A DNA stretch of 64,000 nucleotides, taken from NCBI GenBank assembly GCA_038501785.1, contig JBAMJR010000154.1, positions 7,026,001 to 7,090,000 of the forward strand, given 5' to 3'. The position numbers and the translations under genes were made by a program. The number at the start of each line of letters is the position of its first letter. The first letter of the stretch is position 1. Shown one piece after another: positions 36,341-47,321 of the stretch. The notes beneath the pieces are model-generated. The model was not told where the DNA came from. It did no database searches and worked only from the letters and a program-made list of their open reading frames with translations. Origin of the DNA: Myoxocephalus aenaeus (taxonomy: Eukaryota; Chordata; Actinopteri; Perciformes; Cottidae).

Positions 36341-38228
36341 TTCATTAAGGCCTGTCTTCAGCATATAGAAGAGGAATGAACCGTAGAAAGACCCATGCCA
36401 CAGGGGATGTTTTTAACCAGTTTCACTGGTGGTGATGCTGGTTAGGGGTTATGAGTTTGGTTCAAGGAAATGAAGTCTCAGAAATGAAGTCTCAGAAATG
36501 AAGTCTCAGAAATGAAGTCAACGTGGAAGGGCCAAAAACTGCAGTGCCTGAAATGACCACTTGAGACTTTTTTAATAATTCACATGTTTAAATTATATCA
36601 AGGCTAACATGTATGTATAATTAAGGGCATTGTGGCTTTGCGAGACAGGTGGGTGTTGCGTCAGGTCACACGCTGCTGGCTGGCTCCTCTGTTGTATCGA
36701 CAGGGCCAGCCTCAGCTCCACCAACGATCCTCCTCTTTTTTAGATTAGCTGGGAGTTGGGCTTTGTTGTTTCTGCCAAGATATCGACAACCACTTTGAGC
36801 TTCACAACTCTTCAGAAACCTAGGAGTAATGCCATGTAGACCACGTCAATATTTGATGCTGGGGCAAGCACACAATTTTTATTTATTTTTCCCAATCTTT
36901 TGCCAATGAATGCAGTCCTTGTTGTTGTTCCCAAATAAAGATGTTGTATTTCCCAAATAAAAATGAAGGGGTTTGTTTTCAACATAACAACAGTTTGGCT
37001 TTACTGATTATACTGCGTGGCATTTTGGGATATAAATAAACGATGCATTTGACCCTATTAGCCATAACTGGGCCATAACTATCAAAAGTAAAACATTTCC
37101 CCAGGCTTAAAATAAGCTGAATACTTGAATAAGAAACACTTCAAGCAACAGCATGAACAAATCTGAGCAGTCAATCAGAATTGAGTACTTTCTTATCAAT
37201 GGAGTTTAACATTACATGAAACGTGTATGTTGGTATTTCCATTCAACTTTGGTACCTCCTGCTATTTTACAAAAGCTGGTCAATATGCAGTCTTTTTTTA
37301 ACATTATAAATAGGGACAGACAACTAAAAAACAAACCTCGGAATTCATACTAGATGCTGTGTCAGTGAATCATCCATCCATTCAATCCATACCAACTCCA
37401 ACCATAACAGCGAAGCCATCCTGAGAAGCAACGGTTCTGTTAGCAGAGGAAAGCAGACAAACTTAGATAACATGTAGAAGAATGTTTGAAAACAGCTTTC
37501 AGGTAGGGTTCTCGTTTATTTTCCCCCCGCCCACCAAAGATCTAAATCTTGAAACCAGAAAGCTCCCCGTGAAACTGGGGGCCTTAACATTTAAACAGCT
37601 GGAGAATTGTGTGATTTGAGCAGCTGTCTACAGAGATAACACCACACTAAGCATCCAAGAAAAAGAAAAATGGACTCGGAGTGTAAAAGAAAGCAGGGGA
37701 TCAAGGAGTAATGCTCATCACTTAAGCACCGCTTGGAATCCGTGAGGATTGTTTCATTTGATAACAGAAGTGTGTCTGTTCCGTGAGAGGAACGAGTAAA
37801 AACACTACCAGATATCCTTCCTCGTTCAATGACGCTATGTGTACAAAGACTTGTGTTTCCTGTAAGTCCAATATTCCCTCTCTTTTTTAACCCTCTGTTT
37901 TTGTTCCGTACCAATTTCTAAGGGCTGACTCTTTATCTGCATTTATGCTCCCCTATGTTTACCAGATATAGTCTCTTAACTGTTTCCGTGTGCTGTTTTG
38001 CAGTGAGTACAGTGAGTTTTTAGAGCGTTTCAGCTGAGAACAGCTGCCGGCTGCAGCCGAAACCACGCTATGAGAACAGTGAGAGTGAACAGCAATGTTG
38101 TAGGCCCGACAGTAATGAGCTGAAACTCATTATGAAGCTCTACAAAGCCGAGAAGAGCTGCAGATTCAGCTGATAATTCTCTGTACTGTATGTTAATCAC
38201 TACGAGGGTGTTCTTCACGTCTTTATTA
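36341..38228. other. Noncoding stretch, nothing recognised except a small tandem repeat
   Basis: No gene recognised; see the 14-mer array at 36467. Confidence 0.55.
36467..36519. repeat. 14-bp tandem repeat, about 3.8 copies
   Basis: GAAATGAAGTCTCA starts at 36467, 36481, 36495 and 36509 (last copy partial), without spacers and essentially perfect. Confidence 0.95.
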
Positions 38229-38290
38229 TCAGTGTTGGGTGTTATAACATTACAACGTTACTGCCATTTAAAAGTAACTTGTTACGCAAC
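38229..38290 (+). repeat. hAT-like repeat fragment (AGTGTTGGG...GTAACTTGTTACGC)
   Basis: CAGTGTTGGGTGTTATAACA, then ACGTTACTGCC and AAAAGTAACTTGTTACGC, resembles the common fish hAT-like end 'CAGTGTTGGG..AGTAACGCGTTAC'. Only about 60 bp is preserved. Confidence 0.45.
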
Positions 38291-39891
38291 AGGAAGTTGC
38301 AACTGCTGCGGACCGTGTGATGTCTCTAGCTAGCCACACTGTGTTTTCCCCATGTGTGAATGGGACTCACTGCGCTTCCAAGGAAGGGCAGGGGTCATCT
38401 CCTGGGAGCCCCAATCACCACGGAAAGGCTCTTCTGAAAGATTTAAACGCTTTAAACCGCCCGGAGGAGGAAAATAAATCCCAGTTCTGCCACCATCTGT
38501 AGCTCGCTCCCCCTCAGGGGAAAGCTGAGACGAAGCATAACAACGCGACGGGAAGCGCCATCGGGAGAGAACGCCCATGACTCTGGCCGCCTCCATTTCT
38601 CGGGCCACCCGAGCATCGCCCTCCTCTTAGCCGGAGGTGACATTACCCCCGCCACGTAACCAGCCACAAGTTATTTAATTTACCTCGGAGTGACAGCCGG
38701 AAAACCGTTGTTGTTTCAGAGCCACCAGCCGTACACCGGCGTCGTTCTCCTCCTCGATGCGCCTCGCCACCCTCCAGTGTTGGCGAGCTGTGCTCATGCA
38801 GGTGCTTCACAGCTGACAAACGCTTATCCCCCAGGCCCAATTTGCATTTCACTATGATGTTCTTGTAAAGGATAGCTTATTTAAAAAAGTAGCTAAATAC
38901 CCGATGCAAGCTAACTCAACAACAATGCTATCTACAGAGTTGCAGGGCTAAAAGCGATCCATATTTCTGTCTTGAGGGAATTCAGTCCCCCACCTGTGCG
39001 TATGCCACCTCATTCAAAGTGCTATGCACCGACCTGCGAGGTTAGCATGACCACCTTTGTGTTATCTGAAGGTGCACTCACCGCAGCAATCTTTTTAACC
39101 ACCCACTGAAAGCACAAATAGGCACCTCGCCAGACATGGAGGCACATCAACGGGTCCTTTTGTTATTTCTCAGCTCAGGAGACCTGGGCATCAAAGTTGG
39201 TCTCCCTGCAAAGTTCACATTTGCATTTTGCATCGCAGGGGCCACTGCTTTCCTTCTACAATCTCCGTAGCTACTGTGGGGAGGCAGAGGAATGCTTGTG
39301 CACAACAGCTGGGGCTGTCTGGTAACCACATTGTCTTCCGAGTAAAAATACTTCTTTTCATTGAAAAACCTACAATGCAAAAAGACATAACGTCTTTCAG
39401 TTTGAATATAGTTATCTGCAAAAAATAATAGGCTACATGTATGATTTTGAGACTGTAAAACTGTGTTTTTGTCTCGACTTTCAGATGAGGTTGAATTTTA
39501 ACAACTTTGATGATCCTCTGACTTTTTTTCCAGTGCCATCATCAGGTTAAGATGTCTTTATATCCAATACTTTGATTAGCATCACTCTGGTGAACAGTTT
39601 ACAGTCATGCAGTGTCAATTCTCTTTACCAGTCAATTATATATTTCATAGTTTAGACACTCACTGTGCTTTAACATCTTATAAGCATGTTGTATACATAG
39701 GTGCCTGAGCAATAGAACAAGCAGAGCAGCTGCACACCCACTATTAGACACTTTTTGATCATACAACTTTGCTGTGGTTAAAGATTTAACCAGCTGATCT
39801 AGTTTAGATCAATAATTGTTATATCTGGCCGTTTCATATGTAGTAGGCTATGTGAACCACACTGCTTCATGGCACTGTGGACTCTTCACTG
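38291..39891. other. Noncoding stretch with CpG-island-like block at 38420-38860
   Basis: 38420-38860 is GC-rich with dense CpG (GACGAAGC, CAACGCGACGGG, ACCGGCGTCGTT, GATGCGCCTCGCC), unlike most of the window. It could mark a promoter or 5' exon of an unseen gene. Frames on both strands lack known domains. The rest shows nothing. Confidence 0.45.
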
Positions 39892-40195
39892 CTAGGGTGA
39901 CCAGACGTCCTCTTTTTCCCGGACATGTCCTCTTTTCGAGACCTAAAAAAAGCGTCCGGCAGGGATTCCAAAAACGTCCGGGATTTTGCTACGTCGGGGA
40001 AAATAGTTATTACCCCCTTACAAGTTTTGGAAATGGTACGTCCGGGATTTTGCTACATCCGGGAAAATAGTTATTACCCCCTTACAAGTTTTGGAAATGG
40101 TATCTCCCTCACGTTCCACCTTCTTGCGCAAGCTCTGACTGTAGAGAGAACTGTCATTGGTCGACCGATCTCAACGTAAATGTATGCTATACACT
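39892..40195. mobile_element. Repeat beginning CTAGGGTGACCAGACGTCCT
   Basis: The start CTAGGGTGACCAGACGTCCT, then TTTTTCCCGGACATGTCCTC and repeated CGTCCGGGATTTTGCTAC phrases, match a familiar vertebrate/fish DNA-transposon-like end. The complementary end (GACGTCTGGTCACCC) was not seen, so it is a one-ended fragment. It contains a 64-bp tandem duplication. Confidence 0.5.
39975..40102. repeat. 64-bp tandem duplication
   Basis: Copies at 39975-40038 and 40039-40102 begin CGTCCGGGATTTTGCTAC and end TTTTGGAAATGGTA, differing by only a few bases. Confidence 0.93.
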
Positions 40196-40220
40196 ACTGC
40201 TACCCCCCCCCTCCTGTGTC

Positions 40221-40224
<4 letters not shown>

Positions 40225-40257
<33 letters not shown>
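40225..40257. repeat. (CT)n microsatellite, about 16 units
   Basis: A pure CT tract following a C-rich run (40202-40211). Confidence 0.95.
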
Positions 40258-40259
<2 letters not shown>

Positions 40260-43200
40260 CTCAATTTGATGTGTGTTTTAAGTGGTTTTGTTTTTAAGTT
40301 TTAAAAGTGTGCTTTTATGTGTGAAACTTTTATGCTGCCATCTGGGCCAGGACTCTCTTGGAAAAGAAGTTTTAAATGTCATTGGGACTATCCTGGATGA
40401 ATAGAAGTTAAATAAAAAGAAAAATGTATACAAAATAGACTTAGCGCAAAGTACCGCTGTATACAGCCTCACATGGCATGGCTGGAGAGTCTTAGCCTTC
40501 TGTAAACTCACCGTGCATATCAACTGTGTTGCTGCTAGCTCGTAAAAGCCCAGTACTGACTCACATCTAAATTGTGCATTGCAGCAACAGCAGAAGATGA
40601 CGGAGGAGCCGTCAATGTTTTTACCTCATTGGTGTTGCTGTGCAGAAAAAAAATGTCATTAACCTACCCAGTAATATGAACATGTGAACATCAGCGTTAC
40701 TGAACAACAGAACTGGCCCGAAAACCTGAAAACATTTCTCATTAGCAGAGTCTTGAGAGAGTAAATGCCGGTTTCACGTCACTATGGAAACTCCACCAAG
40801 CAGTCGGATAAGATAATGAAATATTACTGAAAAACATAACAGATTTCAGCCTCGGTGCAAAACTGAGAAAGCAAAAAATTTGCAAAAAAAGAAGAAGAAG
40901 AAAAAAGATTCAAATGAGCAATATGCAGGTTGAGCGAGTGAGCCAAGAATCTGCCACTCCTTTGTGTTCTTTCATACCACATTGGGCACTTTATCCCCGG
41001 CGCTCCGGCAGAAATGAAATACTGTTGTGAAACGTTGCACGGCTGCAGCGCGACAGGTGGCTCATTATTCACATCATCAACAGAGAGGAAGAGAGGGGAA
41101 AAAGACCACCAATGTTTTTGACGTGACGCAACACTTCATCCTCCTCAGAGGTTTCTTGTACAGTAGGTAATTAGCTGCGAGGGCAGTGTAAGGGAATCTC
41201 AATGACGCGTCTGTCTTTTCTTCTTTTGGCATTTTCTCCCCTTTCTGAAGCCCCTTCTCAGACCCTGATTTTAAAACCTTCACGAGCAAAAAGGTTGGAA
41301 AGGTTGAAAACGTTCATCCTCTGAGCTTTGCAGGTGCTGGAAGATAAGCCGCTAAAATGTCACCATCCAAAGCACTTCCTGCTGGTGAACACATGGTACC
41401 TTTATTAAGTGGGAGAAAGCAAATGAGGATGGATTGCTTGAGAGAGATGTGAAACTGTTGGGAATATTTGTGTTTCATTATGATTAATGATTAATGAGCG
41501 TTGATGTCTATGTAAATTAAGGGGTACGTTAATAAGGGGAGTAGGGTTTGTTAAAGGCAACGGGGGTTTCATCTCTGCGATTTGAGTTAACCTAGATTCA
41601 GCCTGGTGCCTGATGAGCACGGTAGTTAGGAGCTGCCAACAGGGAGTGTTTGATCTTGAGGAAACTATACGGCACAGAGGATTACGGGGAAGGAGGGGGG
41701 ACATAGTCTCATGGGCTCTGACCTGAGGTTAATCTACTAGACCTGTTCTCACATCATCAAGATTGTGCTCGGCAAAACACAAGAAATGTCAAACTGTAGG
41801 ATTTTGCGAAGGATATTTGAATCACATTGCAGTCGTATAATAAATAACCACATCATTTTATAAAATGTCTTTAAAAGACAGAGTCTACGTGGCACGAAGT
41901 TATTAGGCCTCACTGTGCTTTTATAACTGAGCAGAACCCCCGAATGTCTGGGTCTGCAGGTCAAATTAAAATTAAAATGTTTAAGTGTTTAATGGAAAGC
42001 AGCATTGTGTCTCACGGTAATGGCGGGAATTTAAATTGTTGACCAAACCATGAACAGTATTCCAACACATCTCAAGTCCAAAGGTAACAACATTTTCTGA
42101 AATTTACAAACGAACACGTTATATTTTGTCTAATCCGTACAAAAAAACTAAATGTAAAAACGTTATGGCATCTACAGTCTGAAGAATCTGTCAGTGCAGG
42201 TTTTGGTTCCACTGAGGAAATTCAGTTCATACACAAAGTTACAAATTAGGTCGATTCAAAATGTCAGTATGAGTGCAGACTTGCTTGTTAATGATGGGTA
42301 CCATGCCGAAAGTGGAGCAGTATAACTTGACCCACCAGTGCAATGCACTAGTATGTCTAACCGTTGAATATATTGTATGACCTTTAGGCACTGACATTTT
42401 AGCTGAAACCGCTTATAATGAGTGACCAATTTTCACAGAGGAAATTATTGATTAACACTGTGATGGTAAAGGAAATTACAAGTTGTGAGGATCAAGTAAG
42501 ATATTATTGTTGAGTATTGAGGTAGTTATTGATTAGCACATAGACAGTAAGGGAAAGTAAAAGTTGTGTGGACCAAACCTATTTAAAGGAAAGTGTCTTC
42601 AAACACGAGGACCTGCTGCCTGTCCTTATCCCTGTTATTGTCCGAGTCATTTTAAATCAGATGTGTGAAGGAAAGCATCATGTTTTCACATTTTCGATTG
42701 GGCATCATCGCCGCACAAAGCCAGGTGAGAAAGACATTCAACACCCAACTGATCAGTGAATCCGCCAGAGAACTCTCATATGGGACAATAACACTTGCTT
42801 GTGCAACAGGCTGTAAATAATAACATTCTGGGAACAACGTGCCTGTTTGGATCATGGTTAAATGGATATTACCGCCTCCGGCAATGTTAACCATACATCT
42901 GGACTTCAGCACATACTTATTTTTTGACACAGGGAACATGACATGTCCCTTCGCCTGTGTCAACAGTAATATTGACATAATGCGTACAGCGCAGAGGCAA
43001 CGGCTGATTGAGACGTCGCTCTCGCTTCGCTGCTAAATTTCTCATTACGCAGCGAGCCAGACATCTCGAGCAGCACTGATGGTGGATGAGTTGAGCTCGG
43101 GGACACTGCCGGCCAATTTCCCTCATTACCCTAAATCCTCTAGTGCTCTCAGAGAGATGATGTCCATTTTAATAACAAGTTGTGAGACGATTTTGAAGAG

Positions 43201-44599
43201 GCAGTAAAGGCAACACATTTATAATGAATGGCAGTGGTGGGGAGCAATGGAGTCTGACCTTCTGAAGGCTTCAGAGTGATGCTCGTACTGTGAACAACTA
43301 GACAATCAAAGCATCATTAGTTTTGCAATTTAAGTAAAAAATGAGGTGCAAAATGCAAAAAAAAAAAGAAAAAGGAATTCAGGTACATGAAATACTGTAC
43401 ATACTCGTATGACCATACTGATGAAGACATTTTAGTGAGTTATTGAATATAATGTTATGCCATCCTTGACCTCAAATTATTGCAAATTGTATGAATCTCT
43501 GAATGATCTTTTTTTTTATAGCAAAAGATATACACAGTATATGCAGGACAACGATACAATAGGAAGACACCAGTTTCTTTGCTGCATATGATGAAATGAT
43601 GGCAAGTTGCAGACCACAGTACTACACTGACATCATACAACAATCCCTAGCCGTCTCATTATTTCCTTTGGATGCAGCTCCCATTTCGGCAATCTCATTA
43701 AACGATGTCCTGTTGTGCTGCATGTCCGTCGCCATCTACTGTGAAACTTTGTCAACTAGAAAACGGCACTCAGTAGACTGCAGATCTCCACCAGGTGTGT
43801 TGACCGCTGCTTTAATGTTTGATGGAATGATTAGCAACCACGATTGCCCCCCTCTCCCCTCCTCTCCTGTCTAGACTGCAAGCGAATCCTACTCTTTACG
43901 ATGCACTCTCATTTAAATCTGTCTGCATCGGCTCTGTTGTCCTCTAAACAGAAACATTCAGTCCTGCTGCATGCTAGGTTTCGTTAGCTGGGTTAGCTGT
44001 ATTAGCTAACTGTTAGCGCAAATACATAATCTCCTGGCATAGATATTAATGCTAATACAAATATTGAATTGTCCCTTCAGCATACTTGTACTATAACTCT
44101 AAAGCTTTCCGGATTTTAGATTCAAGCTTTTTATTATCAAAACAAACAGCTAAAGGACTATGCACAGAATGCACTTTATTTCTGTCTGCACAGCAACATC
44201 CTTAAGACTAATAATGAAACCCTTCTCATTATCCAATGCCTTCTATTTTGGATCCGTATACAGAGACAAGTGTTTGTTAAACATGAAGCCATAAAAATAA
44301 TAAATGCCTTATTAGTCACTAAAAAAGGCTCTAAAAAGGAGAGTAAAATCTGAAGGATCGGATACAGAAGGTCACATTTTCAGTTCAAGCATCATTATAA
44401 AACATGGCACCCTTTCGTGACTAATAAACAGAAATACAGGGCGATTCAGTTTTTGCTTCAGTAATTAAAGTTACTGTTGTTACATTTCCAGTTTCAAAGT
44501 AGTGAGTCCATAGATAAGAGAGTAGATCTGTGGTTCACTGCCAACTTTCTCTCCCACGGTTGCCGCTAACAAAGAGGCACCTGGCACAGCTTCAGCTAA
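40258..44599. other. Noncoding stretch, nothing recognised
   Basis: About 4.3 kb with no recognisable gene. Frames at 41405-41704 (minus), 42652-42978 (minus) and 43596-43874 (plus) show no motif. TTAGC-rich sequence lies at 43975-44020. Confidence 0.55.
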
Positions 44600-44947
44600 T
44601 ACCATACTTTTCGGGTTATAAGCCGCTACTGCCTTCGGTCAGTGTCCCCGACAGCTCCCCGCTGTAGCCAGCTGGGGCTCCTGCTAGCGCTCCGTCACTT
44701 CCCCGCTAACTTCCGCTAGCTCCCTGAAAACCACCGAAGGTAGCGGGACCAGGCTCGACACCCGACTTGGGCAGAGGGGACGCGGGCAGTAGCAGCAGCA
44801 GCGGGCAGTAGCAGCAGCAGTGGCCGGTAGCAGCAGAAGCGCTAGCTAGCAACGCTACTAGCAGCGCTAGCTAGCAGCGCTACTAGCTTGCTACAGCGGG
44901 GACACTGATCAGCCGTAGGAGCGGCTTATAACCCGAAAAGTACGGTA
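44600..44947. mobile_element. GC-rich foldback MITE with 28-bp TIRs
   Basis: Left end TACCATACTTTTCGGGTTAT (continuing AAGCCGCT, to 44627) and right end (44920-44947) are inverted repeats with one mismatch in 28 bp. A second inverted pair, CAGTGTCCCCG (44640-44650) and CGGGGACACTG (44897-44907), lies 12 bp inside on both sides, so the element is a two-step foldback. TA at each extreme may be the target duplication, as in Tc1/mariner-type MITEs. The interior is GC-rich with CAG/TAGC arrays and no coding frame. The ends resemble, from memory, a widespread 'TACCGTATTTTCCGGACTATAAGCCGC'-type fish repeat. Confidence 0.85.
44782..44888. repeat. Internal CAG-type 19-bp and 25-bp arrays of the MITE
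   Basis: A 19-bp unit GCGGGCAGTAGCAGCAGCA repeats at 44782 and 44801, with a diverged third copy at 44820. A 25-bp unit starting GCGCTAGCTAGCA follows at 44839 and 44864. Confidence 0.85.
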
Positions 44948-46099
44948 ATTATCTTTTTGGTTTGTGAATTTTGCATGCCACAAAGTAAAAACCCAAACAA
45001 AAAATATTATCATCATATTCAGCTATGGTACATTTTCTTGACAGCTAGAAAAATGTATCAATCCGGCTTCAATCAAATCCAGAGAAAGCAACTGTTTCTT
45101 TGCATATAAGTGAAATATTCCTGCTTCCCCGCCGCCGAGCAGCGCGCTCTCATCTGACGGAAGGAAACGCATTAGAAATCAGCTGACTGCTCTCTTCTCC
45201 CTCTTCTGTCACAGAAATAACAGCTATATTTAATACTGCTGCGTAATAACATTTGTTTTCTTGACATCCCAGTCATTACAGCGAGCTGGGGACCACTCTT
45301 TGCCGGGCCAGTAACGACCGGGATGCATCACGAAATGACATTACAGTCATATTGATGCCAGCCATTACCCGCTAATCCAGGCCTTACTCGTGTGCACTCG
45401 TTGTGGCCTCTGAAGAGCCAAGAGCAGAGGGGAGGCAATAAAGACCACTCGCAAAGATCTATGCCCACAATTTCAATAATTCTATATTCAGCCATTTTAG
45501 GCGCTCAAGGCTAAAGCTTAATTTTTTTTTCTCTAAAGACTGTAAACAAATTTCCCTTGAGCCCCAAAATTAGTCTAGGGGCGTGTTTTGACAGTAAGTG
45601 CTGCCATTATTGATCGTGCTTGTCTGGAGGGAAGTATAAAGGCTGGCATATCTGAAATGTGTGTCCTCTTATCTGAATAAAAAGGGATTGAGGTTGCGAC
45701 GACCAGACTCCCACAGCTTGAGGTGTGTTCTTGACAAGATGTTGATACTGTGCATGCCAAAGTAATTTGTCACAAATAATATATTAAAATATTATGATAT
45801 GAACGTTCTCAAAGTGAAATATAAAATGGGACAACATTGGGACTGCTATTAATCATTATTTCACTGATTTAATTGATCAATTATTGGGTCTATAAAACAT
45901 GATGATGATGTAATGTAAAATAATGAAAAATGTCCATCAGAAATGACATTTTCAAGCTTCAGACAAATAATTGCAGTTTTGGTAAAGAGTTCCTTCTTAA
46001 AGATTGGAACCACTTGTACTTGCAGTGAATAAGGTTCAGATGAGAGAGTGCTTTGTAAATGTTAAGCCTTCCCACCAGCTGAACTACAGCATCTATATA
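44948..46099. other. Noncoding stretch, possible conserved noncoding element at 45130-45440
   Basis: No gene recognised. 45130-45440 is complex unique sequence with several CATTACAG/GCTAATCC motifs. Confidence 0.45.
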
Positions 46100-46128
46100 C
46101 ACTCACCTAAAGGATTATTAGGAACACC
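46100..46128 (+). repeat. Left terminal inverted repeat of Tc1 element
   Basis: 29 bp, exact complement of 47293-47321. It is the likely transposase binding site. Confidence 0.97.
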
Positions 46129-46131
46129 ATA

Positions 46132-47173
46132 CTAATACTGTGCTTGACCCCCTTTCGCCTTCAGAACTGCCTTAATTCTACGTGGCATTGATTCAACAAG
46201 GTGCTGAAAGCATTCTTTAGAAATGTTGGCCCATATTGATAGGATAGCATCTTGCAGTTGATGGAGATTTGTGGGATGCACATCCAGGGCACGAAGCTCC
46301 CGTTCCACCACATCCCAAAGATACTCTATTGGGTTGAGATCTGGTGACTGTGGGGGCCATTTTAGTACAGTGAACTCATTGTCATGTTCAAGAAACCAAT
46401 TTGAAATGATTTGAGCTTTGTGACATGGTGCATTATCCTGCTGGAAGTAGCCATCAGAGGATGGGTACATGGTGGCCATAAAGGGATGGACATGGTCAGA
46501 AACAATGCTCAGGTAGGCCGTGGCATTTAAACGATGCCCAATTGGCACTAAGGGGCCTAAATTGTGCCAAGAAAACATCCCCCCACACCATTACACCACC
46601 ACCACCAGCCTGCACAGTGGTAACAAGGCATGATGGAGTCATGTTCTCATTCTGTTTACGCCAAATTCTGACTCTACCATCTGAATGTCTCAACAGAAAT
46701 CGAGACTCATCAGACCAGGCAACATTTTTCCAGTCTTCAACTGTCCAATTTTGGTGAGCTCTTGCAAATTGTAGTCTCTTTTTCCTATTTGTAGTGGAGA
46801 TGAGTGGTACCCGGTGGGGTCTTCTGCTGTTGTAGCCCATCCGACTCAAGGTTGTGCGTGTTGTGGCTTCACAAATGCTTTGCTGCTTACCTCGGTTGTA
46901 ACGAGTGGTTATTTCAGTCAAAGTTGCTCTTCTATCAGCTTGAATCAGTCGGCCCATTCTCCTCTGACCTCTAGCATCAACAAGGCATTTTCGCCCACAG
47001 GACTGCCGCATACTGGATGTTTTTCCCTTTTCACACCATTCTTTGTAAACCCTAGAAATGGTTGTGCGTGAAAATCCCAGTAACTGAGCAGATTGTGAAA
47101 TACTCAGACCGGCCCGTCTGGCACCAACAACCATGCCACGCTCAAAATTGCTTAAATCACCTTTCTTTCCCAT
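46132..47173 (-). pseudogene. Tc1-like transposase, one frameshift
   Basis: This is a cut-and-paste transposase of about 346 residues, close to the family's 340. It starts MGKKGDLSNFERGMVVGARR at 47173. Residues about 20-50 form the first helix-turn-helix (SQSAQLLGFSRTTISRVYKE) and 60-125 the second DNA-binding half. A basic NRKKR (129-133) may be a nuclear signal. The catalytic triad is D155 in WSDESRF, D in QQDNAPCH, and E in SPDLNPIEYLWD, with 36 residues between the last two. The frame breaks after GVMVWG: a run of six bases (46579-46584, C on the plus strand) appears one base too long, and the rest (46132-46578) continues in another frame to the stop. All catalytic residues are retained but are split between the two frames. 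Confidence 0.95.
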
Positions 47174-47292
47174 TCTGACATTCAGTTTGGAGTTCAGGAG
47201 ATTGTCTTGACCAGGACCACACCCCTAAATGCATTGAAGCAACTGCCATGTGATTGGTTGATTAGATAATTGCATTAATGAGAAATTGAACA

Positions 47293-47321
47293 GGTGTTCC
47301 TAATAATCCTTTAGGTGAGTG
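47293..47321 (-). repeat. Right terminal inverted repeat of Tc1 element
   Basis: 29 bp, exact complement of the left repeat. It lies 5' of the transposase frame with about 120 bp of leader between. Confidence 0.97.

Larger units (their letters stand above)
46100..47321 (-). mobile_element. Tc1/mariner-family transposon, near complete
   Basis: The 1,222-bp element is bounded by perfect 29-bp inverted repeats (start CACTCACCTAAAGGATTATT) and flanked by TA on both sides (46098-46099 and 47322-47323), the standard Tc1/mariner target. One transposase reading region occupies most of it on the minus strand and is broken only once. The short single ITRs, about 1.2-kb length and DD36E spacing fit the DD36E (Incomer-type) group of Tc1-like elements known from fishes and other vertebrates. 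The subgroup is inferred from spacing, not from a tree. Good preservation implies recent insertion. Confidence 0.97.

Noticed and set aside
36467..36519. Possible CRISPR-like repeat array
   Set aside because: Units are contiguous 14-mers without spacers, so it is an ordinary tandem repeat.
38330..38667. Overlapping open frames in CpG-rich DNA
   Set aside because: Few stops are expected in GC-rich sequence, and no protein family is visible.
46542..47071. Plus-strand frames inside the Tc1 element
   Set aside because: Antisense shadows of the transposase.
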